From Phenylobacterium sp. (GTDB lineage Bacteria; Pseudomonadota; Alphaproteobacteria; Caulobacterales; Caulobacteraceae), in contig NZ_JAUSLG010000005.1 of NCBI RefSeq assembly GCF_030646615.1, positions 1 to 50,218 of the forward strand: a DNA stretch of 50,218 bases, in the 5' to 3' direction. Of this stretch, positions 14,667 through 23,176 are shown one piece after another. The position numbers were made by a program, and so were the translations under genes. Each line of letters begins with the position of its first letter. Position 1 is the first letter of the stretch. The notes beneath the pieces are model-generated. The model saw only the letters and a list, made by a program, of their open reading frames with translations. It ran no database searches and was not told the DNA's origin.

Positions 14667-17516
14667 ATGTTTGGAACTATGCAGCTTTGGGGCGGCGGGG
14701 TCGGACCGAAGTTTGACGCCGAAGCCCTGCGTCCGACGCTGCGGCGGATGGCGCAGGCGGCCCGGGCGCATTTTGCCGCCGATTCCGTGGAAATCGTTCT
14801 GCACGACGGGGACGATGCTTTCCGCTGTGGGGAAGACGGCGTTCTTCAGCTGGTGCTGGACGCTGGTCCCGAGGTCCTGTTCGCCGAACCTCTGTGGTCG
14901 GTTTCGAAAAGGCGGAACGTCGAGCTGGGCCTGGTGGGCGGCGACCTGGCGGCCAGCGCCCCGGTGCGTTTCACCGCTGATGGTCTGCGCGGCCGCCTGA
15001 CCGTTTTTGCGTCATCGCGGCCCTATGACGTGAGTCTGGCGGAGATCCTGGCCGATCTCGCCGACGGTGTCGCCACCACGGCCGGCCGGCTCTACGCCGC
15101 CCGCCGCCAGGACCAGGCGCGGGCCGAAGCCGACGCCGCCGAACAGCTTCTGCTCAACATGATGGCCGCCGCGCCCGTCGCCATAGCCGTCACCGACCGC
15201 GATCTTCGGCTGATGCACGCCAGTCCTAGATGGAGTCAGGAACTCGGGCTCACCGGGCAGGACGTGGTCGGCCAGCCGGTGGCGGAGCTTCTGCCCGACG
15301 TCGCCGCGCGCTGGGGCGAGCGTCTTCAGGCTTGTCTCGATGGCGAGACCCTGAAGGCCGATCGTATCCGGTTTGAGACCGCCGATGGCCGCCACATCTG
15401 GGCCCGGGTGGAGGTCACCCCCTGGCGCGATCCGCAAGGGGAGATCGGCGGGCTTTTGGTCCTGTCGCAGGACATATCGGATCTGGTGGAGGCGCTCGAT
15501 CGCGCCCAGCGCTCGGAAGGGCGCATGCGCCTGGCCACGGAGCTCTCGGAGATCCACGTCTATGAGCTGGACTACAAGTCGCGCCAACTGCTGAGCATCG
15601 GGGCCGAGGACACCTTCTTCAACCGGCGCCTCACCTATGAGGACCTCTATCGCAATGTCTGGGTCTCGGTGCATCCGGACGACCGGGCCATGGCCCAGGC
15701 GGCGTGGGAGCGCCATCGTGAGACGGGGGAGCCCTACCGCGTCGAATACCGGGTGGCGCGCGATGACGGCCAGGAGGTCTGGGCCTATTCGACGTCTGAG
15801 CTGATCGCCGACGAAAGCGGCCGGCCACTTCGCCTCGTCGGCGCCTTACAGAACATCACCGCCCGCAAGGCCTACGAGGCCGAGATGGCGCGAGCCCGGG
15901 ACGACGCCGAGGCGGCCAACCGGGCCAAGAGCGAATTCCTCGCCAATATGAGCCATGAGATCCGCACCCCCATGAACGGGGTGATCGGCATGAACTCGCT
16001 CCTCCTGCGCAGCACCCTGGCGCCTGAACAGCGCAAGTTCGCCGAGGCGGTGCAGACCTCGGCCGAGAGCCTGCTGGCGATCATCAATGACATCCTCGAC
16101 GTCTCCAAGCTTGAGGCCGGCAAGGTCGATCTGGAGGCGATCGACTTCGATCTCACCGACCTGGTGGAGGGCGTCGCCGAACTGCTGGCGCCGCGGGCGA
16201 CTGAAAAGAGCCTGGAGATCGCCTGCTATCTGGACGATGGCGCGCAAGGGGGCTTCACCGGCGACCCCACCCGCCTGCGCCAGATCCTGCTGAACCTGAC
16301 GGCCAATGCGGTGAAGTTCACTGAGCGCGGCTTCGTGGCCCTCGAGGTCAAGTCCGACGACCTTCCGCAAGGGGGCAGGCGCCTTCGCTTCGAGATCGCC
16401 GACACCGGTCCTGGCCTCAGCCGGGAGGCCAAGGCCGGCCTATTTCAGAAATTCCATCAGGCCGACGGCTCCATCACCCGCAAATACGGGGGCACGGGCC
16501 TGGGGCTCTCCATCTGCCGGCAACTGGTCGAGCTGATGGGCGGTCGAATTGGCGTGACCGATCGGCCGGGCGGCGGCTGTGTCTTCTGGTTCGAGCTCGA
16601 TCTGACGCCTGCGGCGGTTGAGCCGGCGATCGCCGCCCAGGCCTGCGCACTCGAGGGGGTCAGGGTGCTGGTGGTCGACGACATCGACCTCAACCGGCAC
16701 ATCTTCCGTCGCCAGTTGGAGGCGGAAGGCGCGCTCATCGCCGAGGCCGAGGGCGGCCGCCAGGCGTTGGAGCTCATGGCCCGGGCCAGGGCCGATGGCG
16801 TCCCCTTCGACATCCTGCTGCTCGACCACATGATGCCCGGCATGGCGGGGGACGAGGTGGCCCGCGCCGTTCGTGCGGCCGGCGGCGCCGATCAGCCCCG
16901 CATCGTCATGGCCTCGTCCATGGGCGCCCCCAGCCGCCATGAACTGGAGAGCTGGCCGGCCCTGGACGCCTTCCTGACCAAGCCGGTTCGCCACCACGTC
17001 CTGACCGAATGCCTGGGACGCATGGCGCTCACATCCCGCGCCGCCTTCTCCCCGGCGCCAGCCTTGCCTGAGCCCGCCAGGCTCCCGGCCCCCGACAACC
17101 ATGCGCCGCCCGCCCGGATCCTTCTGGTCGAGGACAATGAGATCAACACCCTGCTGACCAGGACCCTCCTGGGCGAGGTCGGCTGCCAGGTGGACTGTGT
17201 GGTGAACGGCGCCCTGGCCGTGACCGCAGTCGAGACTGAGGCCTATGACCTGATCCTGATGGACATGCAGATGCCGGTGATGGACGGCCTGGAAGCCACG
17301 CGGCGCATCCGACAGATCGAGGGGCCAGCCAGCCAGACCCCCATCATCGCCATGACGGCCAACGCCATGCAGTCCGATCAGGACGCCTGTTTCGCCGCCG
17401 GCATGGACGACTTCGTCTCCAAGCCCATTCAACCGTCGGCCTTCCTCGAAACCATCGCGCGGAACCTGCCGCCGCAGGAAACTCAGTCCACGGAACTGGA
17501 GGGTTCCGCCGCCTGA
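14667..17516 (+). CDS. PAS-containing hybrid sensor histidine kinase with two receiver domains
   Basis: About 949 aa from ATG 14667 (TTG 14631 would add 12). Layout: an N-terminal ~150-residue region of unknown fold; PAS1 (~160-275); PAS2 of the PAS_3 type (~290-405, LTYEDLYRNVWVSVHPDD); a HisKA domain with phospho-acceptor His ~430 in NMSHEIRTPMNG; an HATPase_c with DTGPGL and GTGLGLSI; REC1 with Asp ~720 (LLLDHMMPG); REC2 with Asp ~866 (LILMDMQMPVMDG). No membrane segment is seen, so it should sense a cytoplasmic cue, perhaps through the PAS domains. No partner regulator is next to it, an orphan as is common in Caulobacterales; phosphate may pass to a separate phosphotransfer protein. Confidence 0.93.
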   Translation: MFGTMQLWGGGVGPKFDAEALRPTLRRMAQAARAHFAADSVEIVLHDGDDAFRCGEDGVLQLVLDAGPEVLFAEPLWSVSKRRNVELGLVGGDLAASAPVRFTADGLRGRLTVFASSRPYDVSLAEILADLADGVATTAGRLYAARRQDQARAEADAAEQLLLNMMAAAPVAIAVTDRDLRLMHASPRWSQELGLTGQDVVGQPVAELLPDVAARWGERLQACLDGETLKADRIRFETADGRHIWARVEVTPWRDPQGEIGGLLVLSQDISDLVEALDRAQRSEGRMRLATELSEIHVYELDYKSRQLLSIGAEDTFFNRRLTYEDLYRNVWVSVHPDDRAMAQAAWERHRETGEPYRVEYRVARDDGQEVWAYSTSELIADESGRPLRLVGALQNITARKAYEAEMARARDDAEAANRAKSEFLANMSHEIRTPMNGVIGMNSLLLRSTLAPEQRKFAEAVQTSAESLLAIINDILDVSKLEAGKVDLEAIDFDLTDLVEGVAELLAPRATEKSLEIACYLDDGAQGGFTGDPTRLRQILLNLTANAVKFTERGFVALEVKSDDLPQGGRRLRFEIADTGPGLSREAKAGLFQKFHQADGSITRKYGGTGLGLSICRQLVELMGGRIGVTDRPGGGCVFWFELDLTPAAVEPAIAAQACALEGVRVLVVDDIDLNRHIFRRQLEAEGALIAEAEGGRQALELMARARADGVPFDILLLDHMMPGMAGDEVARAVRAAGGADQPRIVMASSMGAPSRHELESWPALDAFLTKPVRHHVLTECLGRMALTSRAAFSPAPALPEPARLPAPDNHAPPARILLVEDNEINTLLTRTLLGEVGCQVDCVVNGALAVTAVETEAYDLILMDMQMPVMDGLEATRRIRQIEGPASQTPIIAMTANAMQSDQDACFAAGMDDFVSKPIQPSAFLETIARNLPPQETQSTELEGSAA

Positions 17517-17565
17517 GCCCCAGGGCTAAGGGTGGAGACTCCTCTCCGCCAGGGCGCCTCGCATC

Positions 17566-18510
17566 ATGTTGAAACTCATCGTCCTGGGCCTGGGCGTGAT
17601 CCTCGTGGCCTGGATCGGGATTGGCCTGGCCATCGAGGCCGCCTTCGCCCCAAAGAGCCTGCGCGGCGAGATGGTCAGTATCGGCGAGCGGCGTCTTCGT
17701 CTGGTCTGCGAGGGACCGGAGTCTGGGCCGCTTGTCTGGCTGGAGGCCGGCGCCTTCGGGTTTTCCGCCGACTTCGCCGACCTTCAGGCTTCCCTGGCCA
17801 AGGCGGGCTTCCGCGCCTGCGCCTATGATCGGGCTGGCCTGGGATTCTCAGATCCTGGCCCCTGGCCCCGGGACAGCGCCGCCATTGTCACCGACCTGGA
17901 GCGGCTGATGACCGAGGCCGGCGTGACGCGGCCGGCGATCCTGGTCGGCCACTCCATGGGCGGCCAGCACGTCCGGCTGTTCGCCGTGCGTCACCCCGCG
18001 CGCGTGGCCGGCATCGTCCTGCTGGACGCAGCGACCCCTGAGGCGGTGGAGATCCCCCTGGTGCGGCGCTTCGTCGACACCTTTGGCCACTTGTCGCAAG
18101 GGGTGGCGGCGCTCACCAGCGCGGGCCTGGCCAAGCCCCTCTTCTTCCTGGGGGATCGGATCGGGCTTAGCGGGCCGGTGGTGCGCGAGAAGCAGGCGGC
18201 GTTCGTGTCAGGCCGTCATGCGCGCAACGCCGCCAACGAAGCCGCCCAATGGCTCGAGAGCGCCGCGATGGCGCGGGCGGCAGGACAGCTCGATCCGGCC
18301 TGGCCGGTGGCGGTGGTCACCGCTGGAGCCGCGGCCGATCGGAACGGTGAATGGGGTCGCGCCCGGCTGGCGCCGGCCGAAGAGTCGGCGCATGGCAGCT
18401 ACGCCGCCGTCGCCGCCGCGGGTCACGCCACCCTCCTGTCGCACGCCCACAACGCCGAGATCGTCGCGGCGGTGGAACGGGTGGCGAGGGCGAGCGCCGC
18501 CCGCGAGTGA
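17566..18510 (+). CDS. Alpha/beta hydrolase
   Basis: 314 aa. One N-terminal membrane anchor (residues 3-25), then an alpha/beta-hydrolase fold. The nucleophile elbow GHSMGG is near residues 128-133 (Ser ~130), the oxyanion region LEAGAFG near 62, Asp near 150 (LLDAATPE) or ~240 and His near 288 (AAGHATLLS). Substrate unknown; probably acts on an ester or peptide at the membrane. Convergent with the zinc-receptor gene. Confidence 0.88.
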   Translation: MLKLIVLGLGVILVAWIGIGLAIEAAFAPKSLRGEMVSIGERRLRLVCEGPESGPLVWLEAGAFGFSADFADLQASLAKAGFRACAYDRAGLGFSDPGPWPRDSAAIVTDLERLMTEAGVTRPAILVGHSMGGQHVRLFAVRHPARVAGIVLLDAATPEAVEIPLVRRFVDTFGHLSQGVAALTSAGLAKPLFFLGDRIGLSGPVVREKQAAFVSGRHARNAANEAAQWLESAAMARAAGQLDPAWPVAVVTAGAAADRNGEWGRARLAPAEESAHGSYAAVAAAGHATLLSHAHNAEIVAAVERVARASAARE

Positions 18511-18559
18511 CCGCTCGGTCAAGGCGCAGCCGTTCTCACGCCGAGGCCTCCGTAGCGCC

Positions 18560-20656
18560 CTAGAACTGCGTCCGCAGCCCCACAAGGAAGCTACGGCCGC
18601 GTTGCGGCGCCAGGGTGGAAAGATAGGAGGTGTGGCTGAGCGCCGTCTCATCCAGCAGGTTCGTGCCGCGGACAAAAAGCTGGCTGTCGAACGCGCCCGC
18701 CGCGAAATCATAGGCCAGGGTGGCATTGACCATGTCGTGGCCTGGGGTCGACGTCTCGAAGGCCGCGATATCATCCTGTTCGAAGATGCGGATGTACTCC
18801 AGGTCTCCCGACCAGGCTCCGGCGACAAACTCGCCGCGTCCGCCCAGCCGCGCCGCGGGAATACGCGGCAGGGGGCCGCCATCGTCCAACTCGGCCTTCA
18901 CCCTGTCCCCGAAGGCGCTCACGGCGAGACCATTGGCGAAGGCGTAGCGCACCTGGCCTTCCACCCCGGTGAAGGTGGCGTCGTCCTGCGTATATTGGAT
19001 CAGGCGGAAGTCCTCGAAGCGGTCCAGCGTCGCGGCATAGATGTAGCCCTCATAGGCGTAGCGATAGGCGCTGGCGGAGAAGGTGAGGGGGCCTTGCGTT
19101 TTGCGCAGGCTGAGCTCGATGGAGTTGGCCGTCTCCTCGTCCAGGGTGGCCGTGCCGATCTCGTAGGTGTTGCTGGCGATGTGGATGCCCCGGGCATAGA
19201 GCTCCTGGGCATGGGGCGCCCTTTGTGAGCGGGCGACATTGAGCGACGCCATATAGCCGGGGGCGAAGGTCCAGCTGGCGCCGGCCGAGGCGGAGAAGGG
19301 CCTGTGCTCGGTGTCGGGGCGGTTCAGAGCCTCGGCCTCCTGCCATTCCTGGCGCAGGGCGCCTTCAAGGCGCCAGTCGCCCAGGGTCATCGCCTCTAGG
19401 AGGAAGATGGCGGTGTTCTTGGTCGTGCTCGGGGGCACGAAGGATTCGGCCCCCACGGCGGCGAAGTCGCTCTCGGAGGTCTGGACGCCGATCACGCCGT
19501 TGAGGCCGCCGATGGGCGCATGCTGCACCTCCAGCCGCAACTCATGCCCCTTGTTGCTGAAGGTCGTGGCCACCACGCCGTCGTCAATCTCATCGTGGGC
19601 ATAGTCGGTATGGCCGCCCCGGAAGCGGATCCGCTCCACCCCGGCGAAGGGCGAGCGGATTTCACCGCGCACATCGACCCGGCGGCTCTTCAGATCGACG
19701 ATCGGCACATGGCCGTCGGCGTGCTCGTGATCATGGTCGTGATCCTCGCCCCCATGGTCATGCCCGCCGCAATGCAGGCTGGAGCCATGAGGATGGCAGG
19801 ACTCGTATTCATGATTGTGTCCGGGCAGGCCGTATTCGCTGTCCTGCTCGGTATAGGCGACGCCGAAATAGCCGTCTGAGCCGATCCAGGACCCGCCCAC
19901 CGTGATGGTGCGGTTGCGATTGAAGGAGCCGGGGAGGCGGTCGAAGCCAGCGGCCTCCTCCTCGTGATCGTGATCCTCCTCATGGTCATGCTCGTCGTCG
20001 GTATGGGCCGGCGGCGTGTAGAAGGGCACCTCATAATCGTCGGCGCGCCGGCTGGCCCCTTCCAGCCGCAGGGCGAAGGCGCCCAGGCCGACGGTCACTC
20101 CCACCACGCCGGCCCGCTCACGGTCACCCGACCCGTAGCGCAGCTCCACGGCGCCTTCTCCGCCCGCGGGGGGCAGGGCCGTGGGAATCTTGCGATCGAT
20201 CAGGTTCACCGCCCCGCCGATCGCCCCGCCGCCATAGAGGAGCGCGCTCGGCCCACGCAGGACTTCGATCCCGTCCAGCAGCAGCGGTTCGCCGGAGACG
20301 GCGTGGTCGGGGGAGACATCGGAGGCGTCGAACAGGCTCGATCCGTCGCTGAGAATCTTCACCCGCGGGGCGGTCTGGCCGCGGATCACCGGCCGGCTGG
20401 CGCCGCCGCCGAAGGCGTCCGATGTGACCCCCGGGAGGCTGACCAGGGTTTCGCCGAGGGTCGCTTGCCGGCGTTGCGCCAAGACCTCACCGCTGAGGAT
20501 CTCGACATTGGAAATCACTTCGTCGCCCGACCGGCCGAGGGGATCGGCGGTGACGATCACTTCCCGCACGACCGGGCCTTGGTCCGCCTCTGCGCGCGAG
20601 GCACCCGCCATGACTGAAAGGCTTGCGGCCAGGAAAAGAGCAACCTTGGGTGACAT
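18560..20656 (-). CDS. znuD: TonB-dependent receptor with His-rich loops, probable zinc importer (ZnuD-like)
   Basis: 698 aa from the ATG at 20656 (signal peptide MSPKVALF to SRAEA). A frame reaching to 20710 would run into the promoter and is not preferred. Plug domain with VREVIVTA as TonB box, VLRGPSALLYGGGAIGGAVN, then a 22-strand barrel ending in QF. Two segments are extreme in His/Asp/Glu: residues ~216-232 (HTDDEHDHEEDHDHEEE) and ~280-321 (CHPHGS, HCGGHDHGGEDHDHDHEH). These are metal-chelating external loops as in the zinc receptor ZnuD. A Zur-like palindrome lies 40 bases upstream of the start. Role: energised uptake of Zn(II) across the outer membrane when zinc is scarce. Confidence 0.9.
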   Translation of the reverse strand: MSPKVALFLAASLSVMAGASRAEADQGPVVREVIVTADPLGRSGDEVISNVEILSGEVLAQRRQATLGETLVSLPGVTSDAFGGGASRPVIRGQTAPRVKILSDGSSLFDASDVSPDHAVSGEPLLLDGIEVLRGPSALLYGGGAIGGAVNLIDRKIPTALPPAGGEGAVELRYGSGDRERAGVVGVTVGLGAFALRLEGASRRADDYEVPFYTPPAHTDDEHDHEEDHDHEEEAAGFDRLPGSFNRNRTITVGGSWIGSDGYFGVAYTEQDSEYGLPGHNHEYESCHPHGSSLHCGGHDHGGEDHDHDHEHADGHVPIVDLKSRRVDVRGEIRSPFAGVERIRFRGGHTDYAHDEIDDGVVATTFSNKGHELRLEVQHAPIGGLNGVIGVQTSESDFAAVGAESFVPPSTTKNTAIFLLEAMTLGDWRLEGALRQEWQEAEALNRPDTEHRPFSASAGASWTFAPGYMASLNVARSQRAPHAQELYARGIHIASNTYEIGTATLDEETANSIELSLRKTQGPLTFSASAYRYAYEGYIYAATLDRFEDFRLIQYTQDDATFTGVEGQVRYAFANGLAVSAFGDRVKAELDDGGPLPRIPAARLGGRGEFVAGAWSGDLEYIRIFEQDDIAAFETSTPGHDMVNATLAYDFAAGAFDSQLFVRGTNLLDETALSHTSYLSTLAPQRGRSFLVGLRTQF

Positions 20657-20695
20657 TCGCGCCGGCTCCGGATAGAAACAATCACCGGCAGATAC

Positions 20696-20708
20696 GTTAT
20701 AACATAAC
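20696..20708. promoter_or_regulatory. Zur-like operator between the zinc receptor and XRE genes
   Basis: GTTAT-AAC-ATAAC, an inverted repeat with a three-base centre, inside an AT-rich stretch 40-52 bases upstream of the zinc receptor start and 3 bases before the XRE start. Alphaproteobacterial Zur sites, as I recall them, are AT-rich palindromes with GTTAT/ATAAC half-sites. Assignment to Zur rests on this plus the nature of the receptor. Confidence 0.6.
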
Positions 20709-20711
20709 ATA

Positions 20712-21026
20712 ATGCAACGCAGCGTTCAGGTCCCTTTGACCCCAACTCCCGCTCCCGCCCAGGCCGCCGCCGATGCGGCGGTGGCCGAGCTTCAGGCTCA
20801 GGTCTGGAGCCTCGTCCGCGCGCGTTTCGAAACCCAGCGTCGCGATCGCGGTTTGACGAAGGTCGCCCTGGCCGCTCAGCTTGGCGTCCCGCCCAGTCAG
20901 GTCTGGGCCTGGTTGAACGACCCGCGAAACATGACCATCAAGGCCGCCGCCCGGCTGCTGGCGGCCATGGACGCGCGGCTGGCGTGCCACGTGGAGGCGC
21001 GGGGCCGGGAGCCGACCGGGTCGTGA
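20712..21026 (+). CDS. XRE-family helix-turn-helix regulator
   Basis: 104 aa. A proline/alanine-rich N-terminal ~25 residues, then one helix-turn-helix domain (~40-90: LTKVALAAQLGVPPSQVWAWLNDPRNMTIKAAARLLAAMDARL), like XRE/HigA-type repressors. The start ATG is only three bases past the Zur-like palindrome and lacks a Shine-Dalgarno sequence, so the mRNA is likely leaderless, or the true start is the GTG at 20780. Divergent from the zinc receptor gene, which suggests joint control; it might itself regulate the receptor. Confidence 0.75.
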   Translation: MQRSVQVPLTPTPAPAQAAADAAVAELQAQVWSLVRARFETQRRDRGLTKVALAAQLGVPPSQVWAWLNDPRNMTIKAAARLLAAMDARLACHVEARGREPTGS

Positions 21027-21196
21027 GCCTCGACGGGACGTCCACGCTCTTTCGACACATCGAGACTCTGCAGGCCGATGCTGGACAGGGTGAGGGATCG
21101 TGCCGGCGGAGCGCTGCGCCCTGGCTGCGGGGCGCCCCTGCCCAAACACCATGCCCAAAAGATGGAATTCAGCGCCGTTGAGACAACGGCAATGGG

Positions 21197-21445
21197 TTAG
21201 TTGCTTTCGGGCGTCGTCATCGTGCCGCCCTCCATCGCAGGGGCGTCGCCCTGGGCCGGGGCCGCGGGCATGTAGGTCGTGTCCGGGCGCGGCTGTAGCA
21301 TCTGGCCGTTGTCGCCCGGTCCACTCTCATCGCCGCGGGCCAAGAAGGTGAAGGCGATCCAGCCGACCAGGATAAGAAGGATGATCCATACCAGGGGCGG
21401 GACACCCTTCTTCTTCCCGTTCTCTGACCTGTTCAGATCGACCAT
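21197..21445 (-). CDS. Small single-pass membrane protein
   Basis: 82 aa from the ATG at 21445, chosen because AAGGAG lies at the right distance before it. A basic N-terminus (NRSENGKKKG) is followed by one hydrophobic helix (VPPLVWIILLILVGWIAFTFLA) and a Pro/Gly/acidic tail of ~45 residues. Likely anchored in the inner membrane with the tail outside. Family not recognised; similar short proteins are frequent in Caulobacterales. Confidence 0.6.
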   Translation of the reverse strand: MVDLNRSENGKKKGVPPLVWIILLILVGWIAFTFLARGDESGPGDNGQMLQPRPDTTYMPAAPAQGDAPAMEGGTMTTPESN

Positions 21446-21562
21446 CACCTGCTCCTTGCCATCCATGCCCGAAGGCTGACAGCGGCCCACCGGACCTGCG
21501 CCGCCAGGGCGTTCGGTTCATGTCCCGGGTAACGGCAAAGGCGTGGGAGCGTTCCGGACGGC

Positions 21563-21601
21563 CTTGTGGCCAGGCAGTCTTGTGGCCAGGCGGTCTTGTG
21601 G
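21563..21601. repeat. Short tandem repeat, 16-bp unit
   Basis: CTTGTGGCCAGGCAGT, CTTGTGGCCAGGCGGT, CTTGTGG: about 2.4 copies between the small membrane protein gene and the hydrolase gene stop. Probably slippage; no function seen. Confidence 0.7.
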
Positions 21602-21611
21602 GATGCCGTCG

Positions 21612-22466
21612 TCAGGTCGGCTTGAGGGCCGCAGCGTCGAATTCCGCCTTCCAGGCCGCGAGGGTGGGCGAGGTCGAGGTCTGATCCCAGGGGTGGAAGC
21701 CCGGCCTATACCAGGCGAAATAGGTCTTCCAGCCTCGCCGGAAGAGACCCGGCTTGATCCAGACGAACTGCTTGACCGCCTGGAGCGCCGCCTTGGGCGT
21801 ATAGCCGTCGGCCTCCAGGAGGCGGGCGGCGTAGCGGGTGATGTTGCGGGTGAACATGACCGTGATCAGCGCCATGGCGATGCAGCGGCGGCGATAGCGC
21901 AGGAAGGGCGACCAGTCCTTCGTCGCGGCCATGAAGACGTCGAAGGCCACGGCCTTGTGCTCGGTCTCCTCCAGGGCGTGCCAGCGCCAGAGCCGCTCGA
22001 TGGCCGGATCAGTCTTCTGGAACAGCTCGTCGCGGTGGCGGATGTGCACTTCGGCCATCATGGCGGTGAAGTGCTCCAGGGCGATGGTGGAGATGAGCAT
22101 GGCCATAGGCCCGCGCCCGCGGCTGAAGGCCACCCGCTCGCGTACCTGCGCCTCGATCTCGGCCACGGGATAGCGGTCCCGGTCGATCAGCTGGTTGAGG
22201 CTGTGATGCTCTCGCGAATGGATCGCCTCCTGGGCGATGAAGCCGCGCACGTCCTCAGCCAGCTTGCCCGAGACATGGTCGCGATAGTGGCGCACCGCGT
22301 CCATGAACAGGCGTTCCCCGTCGGGGAAGGTGAGGGAAAGGGCGTTGAACACCGCCGTGGCCACCGGATCCCCATCCAGCCAATGGCCGGAATCCGGCGG
22401 GCCCGCTGCGAAGCGGATGTCCCGGGGGCTCACCTCGACATCAGCGGGCGTGGTCTTGCGCGTCAT
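21612..22466 (-). CDS. Predicted metal-dependent hydrolase (PF10118 family)
   Basis: 284 aa from the ATG at 22466; a longer frame to 23105 is a shadow of the TetR gene. Mostly helical. The motifs QEAIHSREHH (~85-94) and HALEETEHKAVAFD (~165-178) each hold Glu-x-x-His patterns, with ALEHFTAMMAE between, which looks like a ferritin-like di-metal four-helix core. The family is annotated as metal-dependent hydrolase but the reaction is not firmly known. Divergent from a TetR gene, which probably represses it. Confidence 0.8.
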   Translation of the reverse strand: MTRKTTPADVEVSPRDIRFAAGPPDSGHWLDGDPVATAVFNALSLTFPDGERLFMDAVRHYRDHVSGKLAEDVRGFIAQEAIHSREHHSLNQLIDRDRYPVAEIEAQVRERVAFSRGRGPMAMLISTIALEHFTAMMAEVHIRHRDELFQKTDPAIERLWRWHALEETEHKAVAFDVFMAATKDWSPFLRYRRRCIAMALITVMFTRNITRYAARLLEADGYTPKAALQAVKQFVWIKPGLFRRGWKTYFAWYRPGFHPWDQTSTSPTLAAWKAEFDAAALKPT

Positions 22467-22522
22467 GGCGTGATCCTGTGGAACAGGGGCGATGGGCCCC
22501 ACGGCTTGTTCTGGCTCCAGGT

Positions 22523-22534
22523 TAGAGTTATCTA
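22523..22534. promoter_or_regulatory. Candidate TetR operator in the divergent promoter
   Basis: TAGA-GTTA-TCTA lies between the divergent hydrolase and TetR genes, six bases before the TetR ATG. A short inverted repeat; by its place it may be the autoregulatory site. Weak evidence. Confidence 0.35.
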
Positions 22535-22539
22535 CAAAA

Positions 22540-23136
22540 ATGTCAATAGAGCCCGCCCGCCGTGTGCGCCGATCACCCGAAGCCGCGCGCGAGAACATCC
22601 TGCAGTCGGCGGAGCGTCTGCTGCTTGAAAAGGGCCCCCAGGGCTTGAAGCTGGTGGAGGTGGCCCAGGGGGCTGGGGTGTCCCATGCCACGGTGCTGCA
22701 CCACTTCGGCTCCATCGACGGGGTGCAGACGGCGCTGGCCGAGACCATGATCCGCCAGCTGGTCGCCCGGGTGCTGGAGGCTGAGCGACCTGATGATCCC
22801 CAGGCGCAACTGGAGGGAGTCGGGCAGGTGCTATTTGACGCCTTTGAGACCGCAGGCGGCGCCCGTCTGGCCGCGTGGCTGGAGCTGACCGGCGAGACCC
22901 GCCGCCTGACCCTTGTGCGCGCCGCCGTCGAAGAGGTGATCTCCGGACCCATGGCCCAGAAGGGCGTCGATCCAGAAAAAGCCACCAACCTGATCCTTGT
23001 GGCGGTCTCCCTGGCCATGGGAGTCGGCCTGATCGGCCGGTCCCTGGCCGAACTGGTGGGCCGCCCGCCTGAGACCACCCGAGAGGCGGCGCTCGCCTTC
23101 CTCAAGAGCGGCCTGGCGGCGGCGCTGAACAGGTAG
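22540..23136 (+). CDS. TetR/AcrR-family transcriptional regulator
   Basis: 198 aa from the ATG at 22540; residues before it in the longer frame are promoter. N-terminal helix-turn-helix (~12-58: ARENILQSAERLLLEKG, LVEVAQGAGVSHATVLHHFG), followed by an all-helical ligand domain. The recognition helix has HATVLHHFGS in place of the common ALYYHF. Probably controls the divergent metal-dependent hydrolase. No Shine-Dalgarno is seen, so a leaderless mRNA is possible. Confidence 0.88.
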   Translation: MSIEPARRVRRSPEAARENILQSAERLLLEKGPQGLKLVEVAQGAGVSHATVLHHFGSIDGVQTALAETMIRQLVARVLEAERPDDPQAQLEGVGQVLFDAFETAGGARLAAWLELTGETRRLTLVRAAVEEVISGPMAQKGVDPEKATNLILVAVSLAMGVGLIGRSLAELVGRPPETTREAALAFLKSGLAAALNR

Positions 23137-23176
23137 GGCCGGGCGGCTCGGCGTTCCGCCCGGCCCCGCCTGGCCT

